Positions 7,862 through 17,164 of a DNA stretch of 64,000 bases are shown here, piece by piece. Under the pieces are notes generated by a model. The model ran no database searches. It was not told where the DNA came from and saw nothing but the letters and a program-made list of their open reading frames with translations. The first letter of the stretch is position 1; every line of letters begins with the position of its first letter. A program made the position numbers and the translations under genes. Where the stretch lies: positions 95,440 through 159,439 of the forward strand of contig JBLNCI010000009.1 of assembly GCA_050260515.1 (NCBI GenBank), in the 5' to 3' direction. This stretch comes from DATJIG01 sp050260515 (GTDB lineage: Bacteria > Pseudomonadota > Alphaproteobacteria > SMXQ01).

Positions 7862-9145
7862 ATGGACGATCTGAAGAGCCACCCTGCCGCTCCGCCGCCG
7901 ACCGAGGCTCCGCCGTGGATGCGCCGCGGCGGCGCGCGCGCGGCCGCGCGGGCGCGCTGGCGCACGATCGTCTGGGCGGTGCTCGCGATTCTCGCCGCCG
8001 TCGCCATCGTGTGGTGGTTCATGTCGCGCTCGACCGAGCGCGTCGCGACCGGCCGCTTCGCCGGCAATGCCGCGATCCCCGTCGTCGCGGCTCCGGTCGA
8101 GACCGGCTCGATCGACGTCGTCTTCAACGCGCTCGGCACCGTGACGCCGCTCGCGACCGTCACGGTGAAGACCCAGATCAACGGCCAGATCACGCGCATC
8201 GACTTCAAGGAAGGCCAGCACGTCAACAAGGGCGATCTCCTGGCCGAGATCGACAACCGCCCGTATCTGCTCCAGCTCGACCAGGCGCAGGGCGCGCTGC
8301 GCCGCGATCAGGCCCTGCTCAAGACGGCGCAGACGGATCTCGCGCGGTACCGCACGCTGGCGGCGCAGGACTCGATCGCGCGTCAGCAGGTCGATACCCA
8401 GGAACAGCTCGTCCGCCAGTACGAGGGAATCGTGCAGGCGGATCAGGCGCAGGTCGAGACCGCGCAACTCAACCTGATCTATTGCCAGATCACCGCCCCG
8501 GTGAACGGCCGGGTCGGGCTGCGCCAGGTCGACGAGGGCAACTACGCGTCGGTCAGCGACGCGAACGGCATCGTCGTCATCACGCAGACCCAGCCGATCT
8601 CCGTCACCTTCTCGCTGCCCGAGGACAATCTCGCGCCGATCCTGCGGCGGCTCCGGGAAGGGGCCACCCTTCAGGCGGTTGCGCTCGATCGCGCCAACAG
8701 CACGACGATCGCCACCGGCACGCTCGCCGGCGTCGACAACCAGATCAACACCTCGACCGGGACGTTCCGGCTCAAGGCGCAGTTCACGAACGACGACGAA
8801 CGCCTGTTTCCGAACCAGTTCGTCAACATCCGCCTGCTGGTCGACACCGAGCAGGGCGCGACCGTGATCCCGGTCGCCGCGGTCCAGCGCGGCGCGCCGG
8901 GGACCTACGTGTACGCGGTGCAGCCCGACGACACCGTCGCGGTGCGGCCGGTGAAGCTCGGGACGACCCAGGGGGAACGCGTCGCGGTGCTGTCGGGCGT
9001 CGAGTCCGGCGATCGCGTCGTCGTCGACGGCGCGGACAAGCTGCGCGACGGCGCGAAGATCACGCTCCAGGATTCCCGGGCCGAGCCGCCCCAGCCGCCG
9101 GCGAACGGGGGGCAGCAGCGCCAGCGCCGCGGCCGGCAGGGCTAG
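7862..9145 (+). CDS. mdtA: RND efflux periplasmic adaptor subunit (MdtA-like)
   Basis: A 427-residue membrane fusion protein. One N-terminal membrane helix (about residues 34-54, IVWAVLAILAAVAIVWWF) follows a proline- and arginine-rich cytoplasmic stub. The barrel-sandwich half-motifs PLATVTVKTQINGQI and GRVGLRQVDEGNYA flank an alpha-helical hairpin (QLDQAQGALRRDQALLK onwards), as in MdtA/AcrA proteins. The C-terminus is glutamine-rich. It is first in a four-gene unit with two transporters and an outer-membrane factor. The 252-base stretch upstream carries no gene. Confidence 0.93.
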   Translation: MDDLKSHPAAPPPTEAPPWMRRGGARAAARARWRTIVWAVLAILAAVAIVWWFMSRSTERVATGRFAGNAAIPVVAAPVETGSIDVVFNALGTVTPLATVTVKTQINGQITRIDFKEGQHVNKGDLLAEIDNRPYLLQLDQAQGALRRDQALLKTAQTDLARYRTLAAQDSIARQQVDTQEQLVRQYEGIVQADQAQVETAQLNLIYCQITAPVNGRVGLRQVDEGNYASVSDANGIVVITQTQPISVTFSLPEDNLAPILRRLREGATLQAVALDRANSTTIATGTLAGVDNQINTSTGTFRLKAQFTNDDERLFPNQFVNIRLLVDTEQGATVIPVAAVQRGAPGTYVYAVQPDDTVAVRPVKLGTTQGERVAVLSGVESGDRVVVDGADKLRDGAKITLQDSRAEPPQPPANGGQQRQRRGRQG

Positions 9146-9187
9146 GGCCTGTGCCGCGATGAGCGCCGTGCGACGAGCGACGCCTGA

Positions 9188-12100
9188 ATGAATCCGTCCC
9201 GCCTCTTCGTCCTGCGGCCGGTCGCGACCTCGCTCCTGATGATCGCGATCCTGCTCGTGGGCGTCGTCGCGTACCGGTTCCTGCCGCTCGCGGCGCTGCC
9301 GCAGGTCGACTATCCCACGATCCAGGTCCAGACGTTCTATCCCGGCGCCAGTCCCGACATCATGACGTCGTCGGTGACGGCGCCGCTCGAGCGTCAGCTT
9401 GGGCAGATGCCGAACCTGACGCAGATGACATCGTCGAGCTCGGCGGGGGCATCGGTCATCACGCTGCAGTTCGGGCTCGCGATCAGCCTCGACATCGCCG
9501 AGCAGGAGGTGCAGGCCGCGATCAACGCGGCGGGCAACCTGCTGCCGTCCGACCTGCCGGCGCCGCCGATCTACGCCAAGGTCAATCCCGCGGACGCGCC
9601 GATCCTGACGCTCGCGCTCACGTCGAAGACCCTGCCGCTCACCGAGGTGCAGGATCTCGCCAACACGCGGCTCGCCCAGAAGATCTCCCAGCTTCCCGGC
9701 GTCGGCCTGGTCAGCCTGGTGGGCGGGCAACGCCCGGCGATGCGCGTCCAGGCCAATCCGCGGGCGCTCGCCGCCTACGGGCTCAACATCGACGATCTGC
9801 GGACCACCATCGCCAACGCCAACGTCAACACGCCCAAGGGCAACTTCGACGGCCCGACCCGCGCGTACACGATCAACGCCAACGACCAACTCCAGAGCCC
9901 CGATGCGTACCGCAACCTCGTGATCGCGTACCGCAACGGCGCCCCGGTGCGACTCGCCGACGTCGCCCAGGTCGTCGAGGGCTCCGAGAACAACCGCCTC
10001 GCGGCGTGGATGAACACCACGCCCGCGGTCATCCTGAACGTGCAGCGTCAGCCCGGCGCCAACGTCATCGAGGTCGTCAACGGCATCAAGGACCTGCTGC
10101 CGCAGTTACGCTCGTCGCTGCCGGCGGCGATCGACGTCGCGGTGCTGACCGACCGCACGACGACGATCCGCGCCTCGGTGCGCGACGTCGAGATCGAGCT
10201 GGTGCTGGCGGTCGTGCTGGTCGTCTTCGTCATCTTCCTGTTCCTGCGGACCGTTCGCGCGACCATCATCCCGAGCCTCTCGGTGCCGCTCTCGATCGTC
10301 GGCACGTTCGCCGCGATGTACCTGATGGGGTTCAGCCTCAACAACCTGTCGCTGATGGCGCTCACCATCGCCACGGGCTTCGTCGTCGACGATGCCATCG
10401 TGATGATCGAGAACATCGCCCGCTACGTCGAGCGCGGCGACCCGCCGCTCAAGGCGGCGCTCGAGGGCTCGCGGCAGATCGGCTTCACCATCGTGTCTCT
10501 GACGGTCTCGCTGATCGCCGTGCTGATCCCGCTCCTGTTCATGGGCGACGTCGTCGGCCGGCTGTTCCGTGAGTTCGCGGTGACGCTCGCCGTCACCATC
10601 CTGATCTCCGCGGTCGTGTCGCTGACGCTGGTGCCGATGCTCGCGGCCCGGCTGCTGCGGCGCGGCGACGAGGAGCGCGAGGGGCGCTTCGAGCGCTGGA
10701 GCCGCGTCACCTTCGACGGACTCACCGCGCGCTACGATCGCGCGCTCAACTGGGTCCTGGACCGGCAGGTTCCGACCCTGATCGTCACGCTCGCGACTCT
10801 CGCGCTGACCGCGATCCTCTACGTCGTGATTCCGAAGGGCTTCTTTCCGGTGCAGGACACCGGCCTCGTCCAGGGCATCACCGAAGCCTCGCAAACGGTG
10901 TCCTACGGGGCGATGGCCGAGCGGCAGCGGGCGATCGCCGACGTCCTCCTCAAAGATCCAGACGTGGAAAGCCTGTCGTCGTACATCGGCGTCGACGGCC
11001 AGAACGTCACGCTGAACTCCGGGCGTCTGCTCATCAATCTCGTTCCGCACGGCCAGCGCAGCGGCTCCATCACCGACACCATCCGTCGGCTCCAGACGGC
11101 CGCGAATTCGGTGCCCGGGATATCGCTCTACCTGCAGCCGGTGCAGGACCTCACGGTCGACGCCACCGTGAGCCGGACCCAGTACCGCTTCACGCTGGAG
11201 GCGGCCGATCCGGACCTGCTCTCGGAATGGGTTCCGAAGCTCATCGAGCGCCTTGGCAACGAGCCCGCGCTCGCCGACATCGCCAGCAACCTGCAGGACC
11301 AGGGCCTTGCCGCCTACGTCACCGTCGACCGCGACACCGCGGCCCGTCTCGGCATCTCGGCGGCGGCCGTCGACAACGCGCTCTACGACGCGTTCGGGCA
11401 GCGGATCATCTCGACCATCTTCACCCAGTCGAACCAGTATCGCGTCATCCTCGAGGTCGATCCCGAGCTGCAGACATCGCTCCAGGCGCTCGGCGCGATC
11501 TACCTGCCGTCTTCGGCGCCCGGCGGCGGACAGGTGCCGCTGACGGCGATCGCGCGCATCGAGGAGCGCACGGCGCCGCTCCAGATCAACCACATCGACC
11601 AGTTCCCCGCGGCGACGGTGTCGTTCAACCTCGCCCGCGGCGCGTCGCTCGGCTCGGGCGTCGCGGCGGTGCAGCGGGCCCAGCGGGAGATCGGCCTGCC
11701 CGCCAGCATCGTCACGACCTTCGAGGGCGCCGCGCTGGCATTCCAGGCGTCGCTCGCCAACGAGCTGCTGCTGATCCTCGCCGCCATCGTCACCGTGTAT
11801 ATCGTGTTGGGCGTGCTCTACGAGAGCTTCGTCCACCCCGTGACGATCCTGTCGACGCTGCCGTCGGCGGGCATCGGCGCGCTGCTCGCGCTGATCGTCG
11901 CCGGCCACGACCTCACCATCATCGCGATCATCGGCATCATCCTGCTGATCGGCATCGTCAAGAAGAACGCGATCATGATGATCGACTTCGCGCTTGATGC
12001 CGAGCGGACCGAGGGCAAGAGCCCGCGCGAGGCGATCCATCAGGCGTGCCTGTTGCGCCTGCGGCCGATCCTGATGACGACGATGGCGGCACTATTGGGG

Positions 12101-12310
12101 GCCGTGCCGCTCATGCTCGGCACCGGCACCGGTTCCGAGCTGCGGCACCCCCTCGGCATCTCGATCGTCGGCGGCCTCATCGTCAGTCAGGCGCTGACGC
12201 TGTTCACGACCCCGGTGATCTACCTCTGGTTCGACCGTCTCGCCGTCCGCATCGGCATCCCGATCTCCCACGGCGTCACCGACGAGGACGAGGGGAGGGC
12301 CGCGCCGTGA
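9188..12310 (+). CDS. mdtB: RND efflux permease, MdtB-like
   Basis: A 1040-residue inner-membrane proton-driven drug/bile-salt-type exporter, the same length as E. coli MdtB. The N-terminal helix (FVLRPVATSLLMIAILLVG), the duplicated porter domains and the transmembrane-4 proton-relay motif GFVVDDAIVMIENIARYVE are present, as is the second-half GIVKKNAIMMIDFALDAER. It is paired with a second permease whose GTG overlaps this stop by four bases, as expected for a heteromultimeric MdtBC pump. Export of aromatic acids or toxic intermediates would suit the context, but that is inference. Confidence 0.94.
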   Translation: MNPSRLFVLRPVATSLLMIAILLVGVVAYRFLPLAALPQVDYPTIQVQTFYPGASPDIMTSSVTAPLERQLGQMPNLTQMTSSSSAGASVITLQFGLAISLDIAEQEVQAAINAAGNLLPSDLPAPPIYAKVNPADAPILTLALTSKTLPLTEVQDLANTRLAQKISQLPGVGLVSLVGGQRPAMRVQANPRALAAYGLNIDDLRTTIANANVNTPKGNFDGPTRAYTINANDQLQSPDAYRNLVIAYRNGAPVRLADVAQVVEGSENNRLAAWMNTTPAVILNVQRQPGANVIEVVNGIKDLLPQLRSSLPAAIDVAVLTDRTTTIRASVRDVEIELVLAVVLVVFVIFLFLRTVRATIIPSLSVPLSIVGTFAAMYLMGFSLNNLSLMALTIATGFVVDDAIVMIENIARYVERGDPPLKAALEGSRQIGFTIVSLTVSLIAVLIPLLFMGDVVGRLFREFAVTLAVTILISAVVSLTLVPMLAARLLRRGDEEREGRFERWSRVTFDGLTARYDRALNWVLDRQVPTLIVTLATLALTAILYVVIPKGFFPVQDTGLVQGITEASQTVSYGAMAERQRAIADVLLKDPDVESLSSYIGVDGQNVTLNSGRLLINLVPHGQRSGSITDTIRRLQTAANSVPGISLYLQPVQDLTVDATVSRTQYRFTLEAADPDLLSEWVPKLIERLGNEPALADIASNLQDQGLAAYVTVDRDTAARLGISAAAVDNALYDAFGQRIISTIFTQSNQYRVILEVDPELQTSLQALGAIYLPSSAPGGGQVPLTAIARIEERTAPLQINHIDQFPAATVSFNLARGASLGSGVAAVQRAQREIGLPASIVTTFEGAALAFQASLANELLLILAAIVTVYIVLGVLYESFVHPVTILSTLPSAGIGALLALIVAGHDLTIIAIIGIILLIGIVKKNAIMMIDFALDAERTEGKSPREAIHQACLLRLRPILMTTMAALLGAVPLMLGTGTGSELRHPLGISIVGGLIVSQALTLFTTPVIYLWFDRLAVRIGIPISHGVTDEDEGRAAP

Positions 12311-15300
12311 ACCTGTCCGCCGCCTTCATCCGCCGCCCAATCGCGACGATCCTGCTGACGTTCGGTCTCGCGCTGGCGGGTGCCGTCGCGTTCTTCCGGC
12401 TGCCGGTCGCGCCCTTGCCGAAGGTCGACTATCCGACGATCACCGTTCAGGCCCAGCTCCCCGGCGCGAGTCCGGAGGTGATGTCGACCAGCGTGGCCAC
12501 GCCGCTCGAGCGCCACCTCGGCCAGATCGCCGACGTGAACGAGATGACCTCGTCGAGCTCGGTGGGGACGACGCGGATCACGCTCCAGTTCGGCCTCGAC
12601 CGCGACATCAACGGCGCGGCGCGGGATGTACAGGCGGCGATCAACGCGGCGCGCGCCGATCTGCCGGCGAACCTGCGCAGCAATCCGACCTATCGCAAGG
12701 TCAACCCCGCCGACGCGCCGATCATGATCCTGGCGCTGACCTCGGACACCCTCGATCGCGGGCAGATCTACGACTCCGCGTCGACCGTCCTCGAGCAGCG
12801 CCTGTCGCAGGTCGAGGGCGTCGGTCAGGTCACGCTCAGCGGCTCGTCCCTGCCGGCGGTCCGCGTCGAGCTGAACCCGCAGGTTCTGTTCAAGTATCAG
12901 ATCGGGCTGGAGAGCGTCCGCGCCGCGATCTCGGCGGCCAACGCCCACGCGCCCAAGGGCGCGATCGAGGAGGGCGACCGTCATTATCAGATCTACACCA
13001 ACGATCAGGCGCGCACCGCCGCCGAGTACCGCGATCTGATCATCGCCTACCGCAACGGCGCGCCGGTGCGGCTCTCAGATGTCGCCGAGGTGGTCGATTC
13101 CGTCGAGAACCTGCGCAACGCCGGCCTCGCCAACGGCAAGCCGTCGGTGCTGGTGATCCTCAACCGCGAGCCCGGCGCCAACATCATCCAGACCGTCGAC
13201 CGCGTCCGCGAGCTCCTGCCACAGCTCCGCGCCGCGATCCCGAGCGCCATCGACATCGACGTCGCGGTCGACCGGTCGACGACGATCCGCACGTCGCTGC
13301 GCGACGTCGAACGGACCCTGATCATCGCCGTCTGCCTCGTGATCGCGGTGGTGTTCCTGTTCCTCCGCAACGTCCGTGCCGCGCTGATTCCGAGCGTCGC
13401 CGTGCCGGTGTCGCTGCTCGGCACCTTCGGGTTCATGTACCTGCTCGGCTACAGCCTCGACAACCTGTCGCTGATGGCGCTGACGATCGCGACGGGGTTC
13501 GTCGTCGACGACGCCATTGTCGTCGTCGAGAACGTGACTCGTCACATCGAGGCCGGCATGTCGCGGGTGCAGGCGGCGCTGCGCGGGGCGCGCGAGGTCG
13601 GATTCACGGTGCTGTCGATGAGCCTGTCGCTGATCGCGGTGTTCATCCCGATCCTGCTGATGGGCGGGATCATCGGCCGCCTGTTCCGCGAGTTCGCCGT
13701 CACGCTGGCGATCGCCATTCTGGTGTCGCTCGCCGTGTCGCTGACGACGACGCCGATGATGTGCGCGCAGGTGCTCCGGCCGCCGCGCGAGCGGCACCCG
13801 GACTCCTTCGCCGCGCGCAGCGAGCGCGCCTTCGGCGCCGTCGTCGAGCGCTACGGCCGGTCGCTGCAATGGGCGCTCTTGCACCCGCGCATCATCCTCG
13901 CGGCGCTGCTCGCGACGCTCGCGCTCAACGTCTACCTGTTCACGGTCATTCCGAAGGGGTTCTTCCCGCAGCAGGACACCGGCCGCTTCGTCGGCAGCAT
14001 CTTCGGCGACCAGAGCATCTCGTTCCAGGCGATGCGCGGCAAGCTCGAGCAGTTCGTGTCGATCGTGCAGAAGGATCCGGCGGTCGAGAGCGTCGCCGGC
14101 TTCACCGGCGGCGGGTCGACCAACTCCGGATTCGTCTTCGTGTCGCTGAAGCCGCTGTCGGAGCGCAAGGAGTCGGTCGAGCGCACGCTCGCGCGGCTGC
14201 GCCGCGAAGTCGCGGTGGTGCCCGGCGCCAGCATGTTCTTCCAGGCGGTGCAGGACGTGCGCGTCGGCGGCCGTCAGGCGAGCTCGGCGTACCAGTACAC
14301 GCTGCAGACCGACAACACCGCCGACCTGTTCGCGTGGTCGCCGAAGATCGCCGACACGCTCAAGACGCTGCCGGAGCTGGTCGACGTCGACTCCGACCAG
14401 CAGCGCGGCGGCCTGCAGATGGACGTGAAGATCGATCGCGAGACCGCGGCCCGTCTCGGCGTCACCACGAGCCAGATCACCAACGTGCTGTACGACGCCT
14501 TCGGCCAGCGCCAGGTGTCGACGATCTACAACCCGCTCAACCAGTATCACGTCGTGATGGAGGTCGCGCCCGAGTACTGGCAGAGCCCCGATACGCTCAA
14601 GCAGCTCTACGTCAGCACCACCGGCGGCGCGCTCAGCGGCACCCAGGCGACCAGCGCGATCGTCGGCGGCACGGCCGCTCAAGGCGCGACGAACAGCGCG
14701 GCGCAGGACGCGGTGCGCAACGCGCGGACCAACGCGATCGCCGCCACCGGGCGCGGCGGCACCTCGACCGGCGCCGCCGTCAGCACCCAGCCGGAGACGA
14801 TGATCCCGCTCGCCGCCTTCACCTCGTATGCCCCGGGCACCACGCCGCTGTCGGTCCGCCATCAAGGGCCGTTCGTGGCGACGACGATCTCGTTCGATCT
14901 CGCGCCGGGCGTATCGCTGAGCCGTGCCGTCGAGGCGATCAATCTCGCCATGAACCGGCTCGGGGTCCCGAGCACCATCCACGGCAGCTTCCAGGGCACC
15001 GCGCGCGCGTTCCAGCAGTCGCTCTCGAGCCAGCCGGTCCTGATCGTCGCCGCGCTGATCGCCGTCTACGTCGTGCTCGGCATCCTCTACGAGAGCATCG
15101 TCCACCCGATCACGATTCTGTCGACGCTGCCGTCGGCGGGCGTGGGCGCGGTGCTCGCGCTGATGATCGCGGGCATGGACTTCACCATCATCGCGCTGAT
15201 CGGGGTCATTCTGCTGATCGGCATCGTCAAGAAGAACGCGATCATGATGATCGACTTCGCGCTCGACGCCGAGCGCACCGAGGGCCTCACGTCGCGCGAC

Positions 15301-15570
15301 GCGATCTACAAGGCATCGCTCCTGCGCCTGCGGCCGATCCTGATGACGACAATGGCGGCCCTGTTCGGTGCGGTGCCGCTGGTCCTGAGCTTCGGCGAGG
15401 GCAGCGAGTTGCGTCATCCGCTCGGCGTCGCCATCATCGGCGGGCTTCTCCTGAGCCAGGTGCTGACGCTGTACACGACGCCGGTGATCTATCTCTATCT
15501 CGACCGCTTCCGGCTGCGCGCGCGGGAATCCTGGCGTCGCGAGCATCCCGGGCTGGCTCCGGCGGAATGA
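12307..15570 (+). CDS. mdtC: RND efflux permease, MdtC-like, with a periplasmic insertion
   Basis: A 1087-residue RND permease forming a pair with the MdtB-like protein. It has the FIRRPIATILLTF start, the GFVVDDAIVVVENVTRHIE proton-relay helix and GIVKKNAIMMIDFALD. It starts at GTG overlapping the upstream TGA. A longer frame reaching back to 12046 is rejected because it runs through mdtB. It is about 60 residues longer than E. coli MdtC. The excess is an Ala/Thr/Gly-rich segment at about residues 778-835, in the second large periplasmic domain just before MIPLAAFTSY. Confidence 0.94.
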   Translation: MNLSAAFIRRPIATILLTFGLALAGAVAFFRLPVAPLPKVDYPTITVQAQLPGASPEVMSTSVATPLERHLGQIADVNEMTSSSSVGTTRITLQFGLDRDINGAARDVQAAINAARADLPANLRSNPTYRKVNPADAPIMILALTSDTLDRGQIYDSASTVLEQRLSQVEGVGQVTLSGSSLPAVRVELNPQVLFKYQIGLESVRAAISAANAHAPKGAIEEGDRHYQIYTNDQARTAAEYRDLIIAYRNGAPVRLSDVAEVVDSVENLRNAGLANGKPSVLVILNREPGANIIQTVDRVRELLPQLRAAIPSAIDIDVAVDRSTTIRTSLRDVERTLIIAVCLVIAVVFLFLRNVRAALIPSVAVPVSLLGTFGFMYLLGYSLDNLSLMALTIATGFVVDDAIVVVENVTRHIEAGMSRVQAALRGAREVGFTVLSMSLSLIAVFIPILLMGGIIGRLFREFAVTLAIAILVSLAVSLTTTPMMCAQVLRPPRERHPDSFAARSERAFGAVVERYGRSLQWALLHPRIILAALLATLALNVYLFTVIPKGFFPQQDTGRFVGSIFGDQSISFQAMRGKLEQFVSIVQKDPAVESVAGFTGGGSTNSGFVFVSLKPLSERKESVERTLARLRREVAVVPGASMFFQAVQDVRVGGRQASSAYQYTLQTDNTADLFAWSPKIADTLKTLPELVDVDSDQQRGGLQMDVKIDRETAARLGVTTSQITNVLYDAFGQRQVSTIYNPLNQYHVVMEVAPEYWQSPDTLKQLYVSTTGGALSGTQATSAIVGGTAAQGATNSAAQDAVRNARTNAIAATGRGGTSTGAAVSTQPETMIPLAAFTSYAPGTTPLSVRHQGPFVATTISFDLAPGVSLSRAVEAINLAMNRLGVPSTIHGSFQGTARAFQQSLSSQPVLIVAALIAVYVVLGILYESIVHPITILSTLPSAGVGAVLALMIAGMDFTIIALIGVILLIGIVKKNAIMMIDFALDAERTEGLTSRDAIYKASLLRLRPILMTTMAALFGAVPLVLSFGEGSELRHPLGVAIIGGLLLSQVLTLYTTPVIYLYLDRFRLRARESWRREHPGLAPAE

Positions 15571-17009
15571 CGATGTCCCTGCTGCCGCGACTCTCTCTCG
15601 TGCTCGCCGCCGTCACCCTCGCCGGCTGCACCGTCGGTCCCGACTACCGCCGTCCGGCGGCGCCGGTGCCGGCCGCCTACAAGGAGCTCGACGGCTGGAA
15701 GGTCGCGCAGCCGCGTACTGCGGCGAGCAACGCCCCATGGTGGTCGGTGTACGGCGATCCCGTCCTCGACCAGCTCGAGCAGCAGGTCGAGGTCAACAAC
15801 GAGAACCTCAAGGCGGCGGAGGCGGCGTTCCGCCAGGCATCCGCGGTGGTCGCCCAAACCCGGGCCGGCCTGTTCCCGGCGGTGACGCTCGACGCCAACG
15901 CGCAGCGCGCGCGCTCGACGTCCGGCGGCACCACGACGATTCCGCGGATCCGCAACAGCTTCGACACCTCGGCGGGGATTTCGAGCTGGGAGCTCGACCT
16001 GTGGGGCCGCATCCGTCGCGCCGTAGAAAGCGACGTGGCCGCGGCCCAGGCCAGCGCCGCCGACCTTGCCTCGGCGCGCCTGTCGAACCAGGGGCAGCTC
16101 GCGTCGGTCTACTTCCAGCTCCGCGTCGCCGACGAGGTGAAGCGGGTGCTGGACGCGACCGTCGAGGCGTTCCAGCGGTCGCTCGACATCACCCAGAACC
16201 GCTACAACGTCGGCGTCGCGGCGCGGGCCGACGTCGCCTCGGCGCAGGCGCAGCTCGAGAACACGCGCTCGCAGGCGGTGGGCGTCGGCGTCCAGCGCGC
16301 CCAGCTCGAGCACGCGCTCGCGGCGCTGGTCGGCAAGGCGCCCGCCGATTTCACGCTGCCGCCGGCATCGCTGACCGCCGACGTGCCGGTCGCGCCGACC
16401 GGCCTTCCGTCCGAGCTCCTCGAGCGGCGTCCCGACGTCGCCTCGGCCGAGCGGCTGATGGCGTCGGCCAACGCCGATATCGGCGCCGCCGAAGCCGCGT
16501 ACTTCCCGACGATCACGCTGAGCGCCTCGTTCGGATTCACCAGCAGCGCGGTCGACACGCTGTTCCGCGCCGCGCGCCGCACCTGGGCGCTCGGCGCCGG
16601 AGCGAGCGAGCCGCTGTTCGACGGCGGCCTGCGCGGCGCGCGGGTCGCCGAGGCCGAAGCCGTCTACGACCAGCGGGTTGCGCAATACCGGCAGGCGGTG
16701 CTGACCGCGTTCCAGCAGGTCGAGGACAACCTCGCCGCGCTCCGGGTTCTCGAGCAGCAGGCCGATGTCCAGGCCGGGGCGCTGCGCGCCGCCCAGGAAG
16801 CGGAGGCACTGACGCTCAACCAGTACCGGGCCGGAACGGTGGCCTACACCAACGTCATCACCGCCCAGGCGACCGCGCTCCAGAGCCGCCAGACGGCGCT
16901 GAGCATTCTCCAGAGCCGGCTCGTCGCCAGCGTCGCGCTGATTCAGGCGCTGGGTGGGGGATGGGACGTCCGGCAACTCCCGCCGGCCTCGACCCTGGGC
17001 GCCCGTTAA
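15567..17009 (+). CDS. Outer-membrane efflux lipoprotein (NodT/OprM-type)
   Basis: A 480-residue TolC-superfamily outer-membrane factor. It is a lipoprotein: the lipobox LAGC places the acylated cysteine at residue 21, followed by TVGPDYRRP, the signature start of NodT-type factors. The GLFPAVTLDANAQRAR and AAYFPTITLSASFGF repeats mark the two structural halves. The ATG overlaps the upstream stop (ATGA). An in-frame ATG two codons later is an alternative. It completes a tripartite efflux system with the three preceding genes. Confidence 0.93.
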   Translation: MTMSLLPRLSLVLAAVTLAGCTVGPDYRRPAAPVPAAYKELDGWKVAQPRTAASNAPWWSVYGDPVLDQLEQQVEVNNENLKAAEAAFRQASAVVAQTRAGLFPAVTLDANAQRARSTSGGTTTIPRIRNSFDTSAGISSWELDLWGRIRRAVESDVAAAQASAADLASARLSNQGQLASVYFQLRVADEVKRVLDATVEAFQRSLDITQNRYNVGVAARADVASAQAQLENTRSQAVGVGVQRAQLEHALAALVGKAPADFTLPPASLTADVPVAPTGLPSELLERRPDVASAERLMASANADIGAAEAAYFPTITLSASFGFTSSAVDTLFRAARRTWALGAGASEPLFDGGLRGARVAEAEAVYDQRVAQYRQAVLTAFQQVEDNLAALRVLEQQADVQAGALRAAQEAEALTLNQYRAGTVAYTNVITAQATALQSRQTALSILQSRLVASVALIQALGGGWDVRQLPPASTLGAR

Positions 17010-17107
17010 CCTCTTCGGCTGGGCCCGGGGCTCCGTTTCCCGTAACCTCGGAGGGGAACCTTCATGCCGCCGGGAACGCTTGCGGCCGTCCGCGACCTCA
17101 GGCTAAT

Positions 17108-17123
17108 CATTCGTATCCGAATG
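17108..17123. promoter_or_regulatory. Inverted repeat upstream of the Liv-type operon
   Basis: CATTCG-TATC-CGAATG is a perfect 16-base inverted repeat 42 bases before the substrate-binding-protein ATG, at operator distance. Its half-site TTCG/CGAA resembles the candidate operators at 6505 and 25059, but the spacer is four rather than five bases. Confidence 0.35.
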
Positions 17124-17164
17124 GATCCGATGAACGGGTCCGGCAGACGATCAGGGAGACTTCG

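Noticed and set aside
6686..9889. Very long minus-strand open frame opposite the bicupin and adaptor genes
   Set aside because: Arginine- and histidine-rich low-complexity translation with no domain pattern. It is antisense to clearly coded genes and typical of GC-rich DNA.
10106..12040. Long minus-strand open frame opposite mdtB
   Set aside because: Antisense shadow with Asp/Arg/His-rich composition and no recognisable fold. The same applies to 13075-15546 and 44015-45949.
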